Of a stretch of DNA of 7,166 bases, positions 6,255 through 7,166 are shown piece after piece. The notes under the pieces were generated by a model that ran no database searches, had not been told where the DNA came from, and saw only the letters and a program-made list of their open reading frames with translations. Every line of letters begins with the position of its first letter. The first letter of the stretch is position 1. A program made the translations under genes and the position numbers. The stretch comes from DASYSA01 sp036003885 (GTDB lineage: Bacteria; Acidobacteriota; Blastocatellia; UBA7656). The stretch covers positions 1 through 7,166 of the forward strand of contig DASYSA010000024.1 of assembly GCA_036003885.1 (NCBI GenBank). Direction: 5' to 3'.

Positions 6255-7043
6255 ATGGAAAGTCAACGAACAGGACAAGAGAAGCAATGGGATGCGACGC
6301 TGTATGACGACAAGCATTCCTTCGTGTGGAGATTCGGCGAGGAAGTGGTCGAGCTTCTGGCGCCGAGGGACGGCGAGCGAATTCTCGACCTCGGATGCGG
6401 CACTGGCCATCTCACAAACAAGATCGCAGCGTCGGGAGCATCGGTGGTCGGCATAGACATCTCGGCCGACATGATCGAGCAAGCCAGAATCCTCTATCCC
6501 CAGCTGCGCTTCGAGATCGCCGACGGAACCAGCTTTCATTTCGATGACCCGTTCGATGCCGTATTCTCCAATGCTGCGCTTCACTGGATCGAAGAGCAGG
6601 ATCTGGTGACGGATTGTGTCGCGCGAGCGCTGAAGGCGGGGGGCCGCTTCGTCGCGGAGTTTGGCGGAAAGGATAACACTCAGCAGATCAAGGGGGCGCT
6701 CTATCGCGCGGCGGAAGCGGCGGGCTGTGCGGTGACTGAAGAAGTAAAGTTCCGCTACTTTCCGTCAATCGGCGAGTACGCGACCTTGCTCGAGTCGCAC
6801 GGCTTCACTGTCTCCTATGCCATCTACTTCGAGCGCCCGACTCCGTTAGAGGGAGGCGCGAATGGAATGAAGAACTGGCTTGAGATGTTCGCTAATAACA
6901 CCCTGGACGGCTTGCCGCCGGAGAAGCGCGGCGAGGTGATTGAAAGGGCTGAGAATGAGATGCGAGCCAGCTTGCATCGCGACGGCCAGTGGTTCGCGGA
7001 CTACAAGCGAATTCGCGTCGTGGCAATCAAGACGCCATCCTAA
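6255..7043 (+). CDS. Class I SAM-dependent methyltransferase (262 aa)
   Basis: Seen: a Rossmann-type methyltransferase with motif I 'ILDLGCGTG' (43-51) for SAM binding; Asp68 in 'VVGIDIS', which should bind the ribose hydroxyls; Asp90 in 'IADG', expected near the adenine; and 'AVFSNAALHW' (102-111). 'LKAGGRFVAEFGG' (about 125-137) gives the next strand. The N-terminal 'WDATLYDDKHSFVWRFGEEVVELLAP' segment and 'YFPSIGEYATLLESHGF' are shared, from memory, with a family resembling trans-aconitate methyltransferase (Tam) and BioC. Those two enzymes methylate carboxylates (aconitate; malonyl-ACP), so a small acid or acyl substrate is possible. That is inference, and the substrate is not determined. 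Length is normal. ATG 6255 is the first sensible start; GGAG lies 12 bases upstream and GAG eight, a weaker ribosome-binding site than its neighbours have. It is the last gene visible in the set. Confidence 0.88.
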   Translation: MESQRTGQEKQWDATLYDDKHSFVWRFGEEVVELLAPRDGERILDLGCGTGHLTNKIAASGASVVGIDISADMIEQARILYPQLRFEIADGTSFHFDDPFDAVFSNAALHWIEEQDLVTDCVARALKAGGRFVAEFGGKDNTQQIKGALYRAAEAAGCAVTEEVKFRYFPSIGEYATLLESHGFTVSYAIYFERPTPLEGGANGMKNWLEMFANNTLDGLPPEKRGEVIERAENEMRASLHRDGQWFADYKRIRVVAIKTPS

Positions 7044-7166
7044 TGCCCCAGCTAACCTGAAGGCAAAACGTCGCTCCCGTCCACTCCAATCCGCAAATTG
7101 TTTTGAACACGTTCAAAAGTAACTAGGGACTCCCGGCCGCTCCACCGTTATCCTCCAAATTGAACA
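7044..7166. other. Non-coding region downstream of the operon, running off the window
   Basis: No ORF with convincing coding character and no clear stem plus T-run terminator was seen in these 123 bp. The only marked structure is the inverted repeat at 7101-7118, plus a half-site at the very end. This is probably the upstream region of a gene outside the window, since operators usually sit at promoters. Confidence 0.5.
7101..7118. promoter_or_regulatory. Inverted repeat TTTTGAAC-AC-GTTCAAAA, probable TetR-type operator
   Basis: It is a perfect 8-bp inverted repeat with a 2-bp centre. The inner part fits the pattern TNNAACNNGTTNNA, known for the TetR-family regulator KstR. Closely spaced palindromes of this kind are typical TetR operators, and several TetR proteins (FadR, PsrA, KstR types) control acyl or lipid catabolism. 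No regulator gene is in the window, so the protein is unknown. The same half-site TTGAACA recurs at 7160-7166, where the window stops. Confidence 0.6.

Noticed and set aside
7119..7140. Promoter -10 element and GGGACTCCC hairpin next to the right-hand operator
   Set aside because: TAACTA is a poor -10 match, and the GGGA/TCCC repeat has a one-base loop, too small to fold.

Overview
The window looks like a chromosomal segment of a Gram-negative, moderately GC-rich bacterium. The best guess is an Acidobacteriota member, perhaps of the Blastocatellia side. The main reason is the minus-strand gene, which has the layout typical of the large outer-membrane receptor-like beta-barrels abundant in that phylum (short plug, barrel, 'FNLTNHFNPR' near the C-terminus, terminal Phe). 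The style of the SDR and methyltransferase proteins also fits. This assignment is an inference from protein style, not a database result.

Layout: (1) 3-2198, minus strand: a complete TonB-dependent-receptor-like outer-membrane protein with a signal peptide. (2) 2199-2415: a 217-bp divergent control region, AT-rich on its right side, with an 18-bp imperfect palindrome at 2360-2377. (3) 2416-7043, plus strand: four co-directional genes with gaps of 21, 82 and 67 bp, probably one operon. They encode a long-chain acyl-CoA synthetase (FadD/LcfA type), an exported acetamidase/formamidase-family protein, a FabG-like short-chain dehydrogenase/reductase, and a class I SAM-dependent methyltransferase. 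(4) 7044-7166: non-coding, with a clean 18-bp inverted repeat (TTTTGAAC-AC-GTTCAAAA) that looks like a TetR-type operator. The window ends on a second copy of its half-site.

How the genes may work together: the acyl-CoA synthetase activates fatty acids. The SDR is of the kind that interconverts 3-hydroxyacyl and 3-oxoacyl thioesters, and it carries a His in place of the usual catalytic Asn, as in MFE-2-type 3-hydroxyacyl-CoA dehydrogenases. Together they suggest fatty-acid or acyl-chain metabolism. The amidase acts outside the cytoplasm and the methyltransferase has no identifiable substrate, so their link to the acyl chemistry is open.

The most unusual non-coding structure is a pair of different heptanucleotide tandem repeats: (GTCAGAA)n at 5281-5341 and (GTTTCGC)n at 6194-6220. 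They lie in the two successive wider gaps of the operon. In both gaps a repeat unit forms the 5' arm of a 7-bp hairpin before the next gene. I found no CRISPR array, RNA gene, insertion sequence or obvious new defence system.
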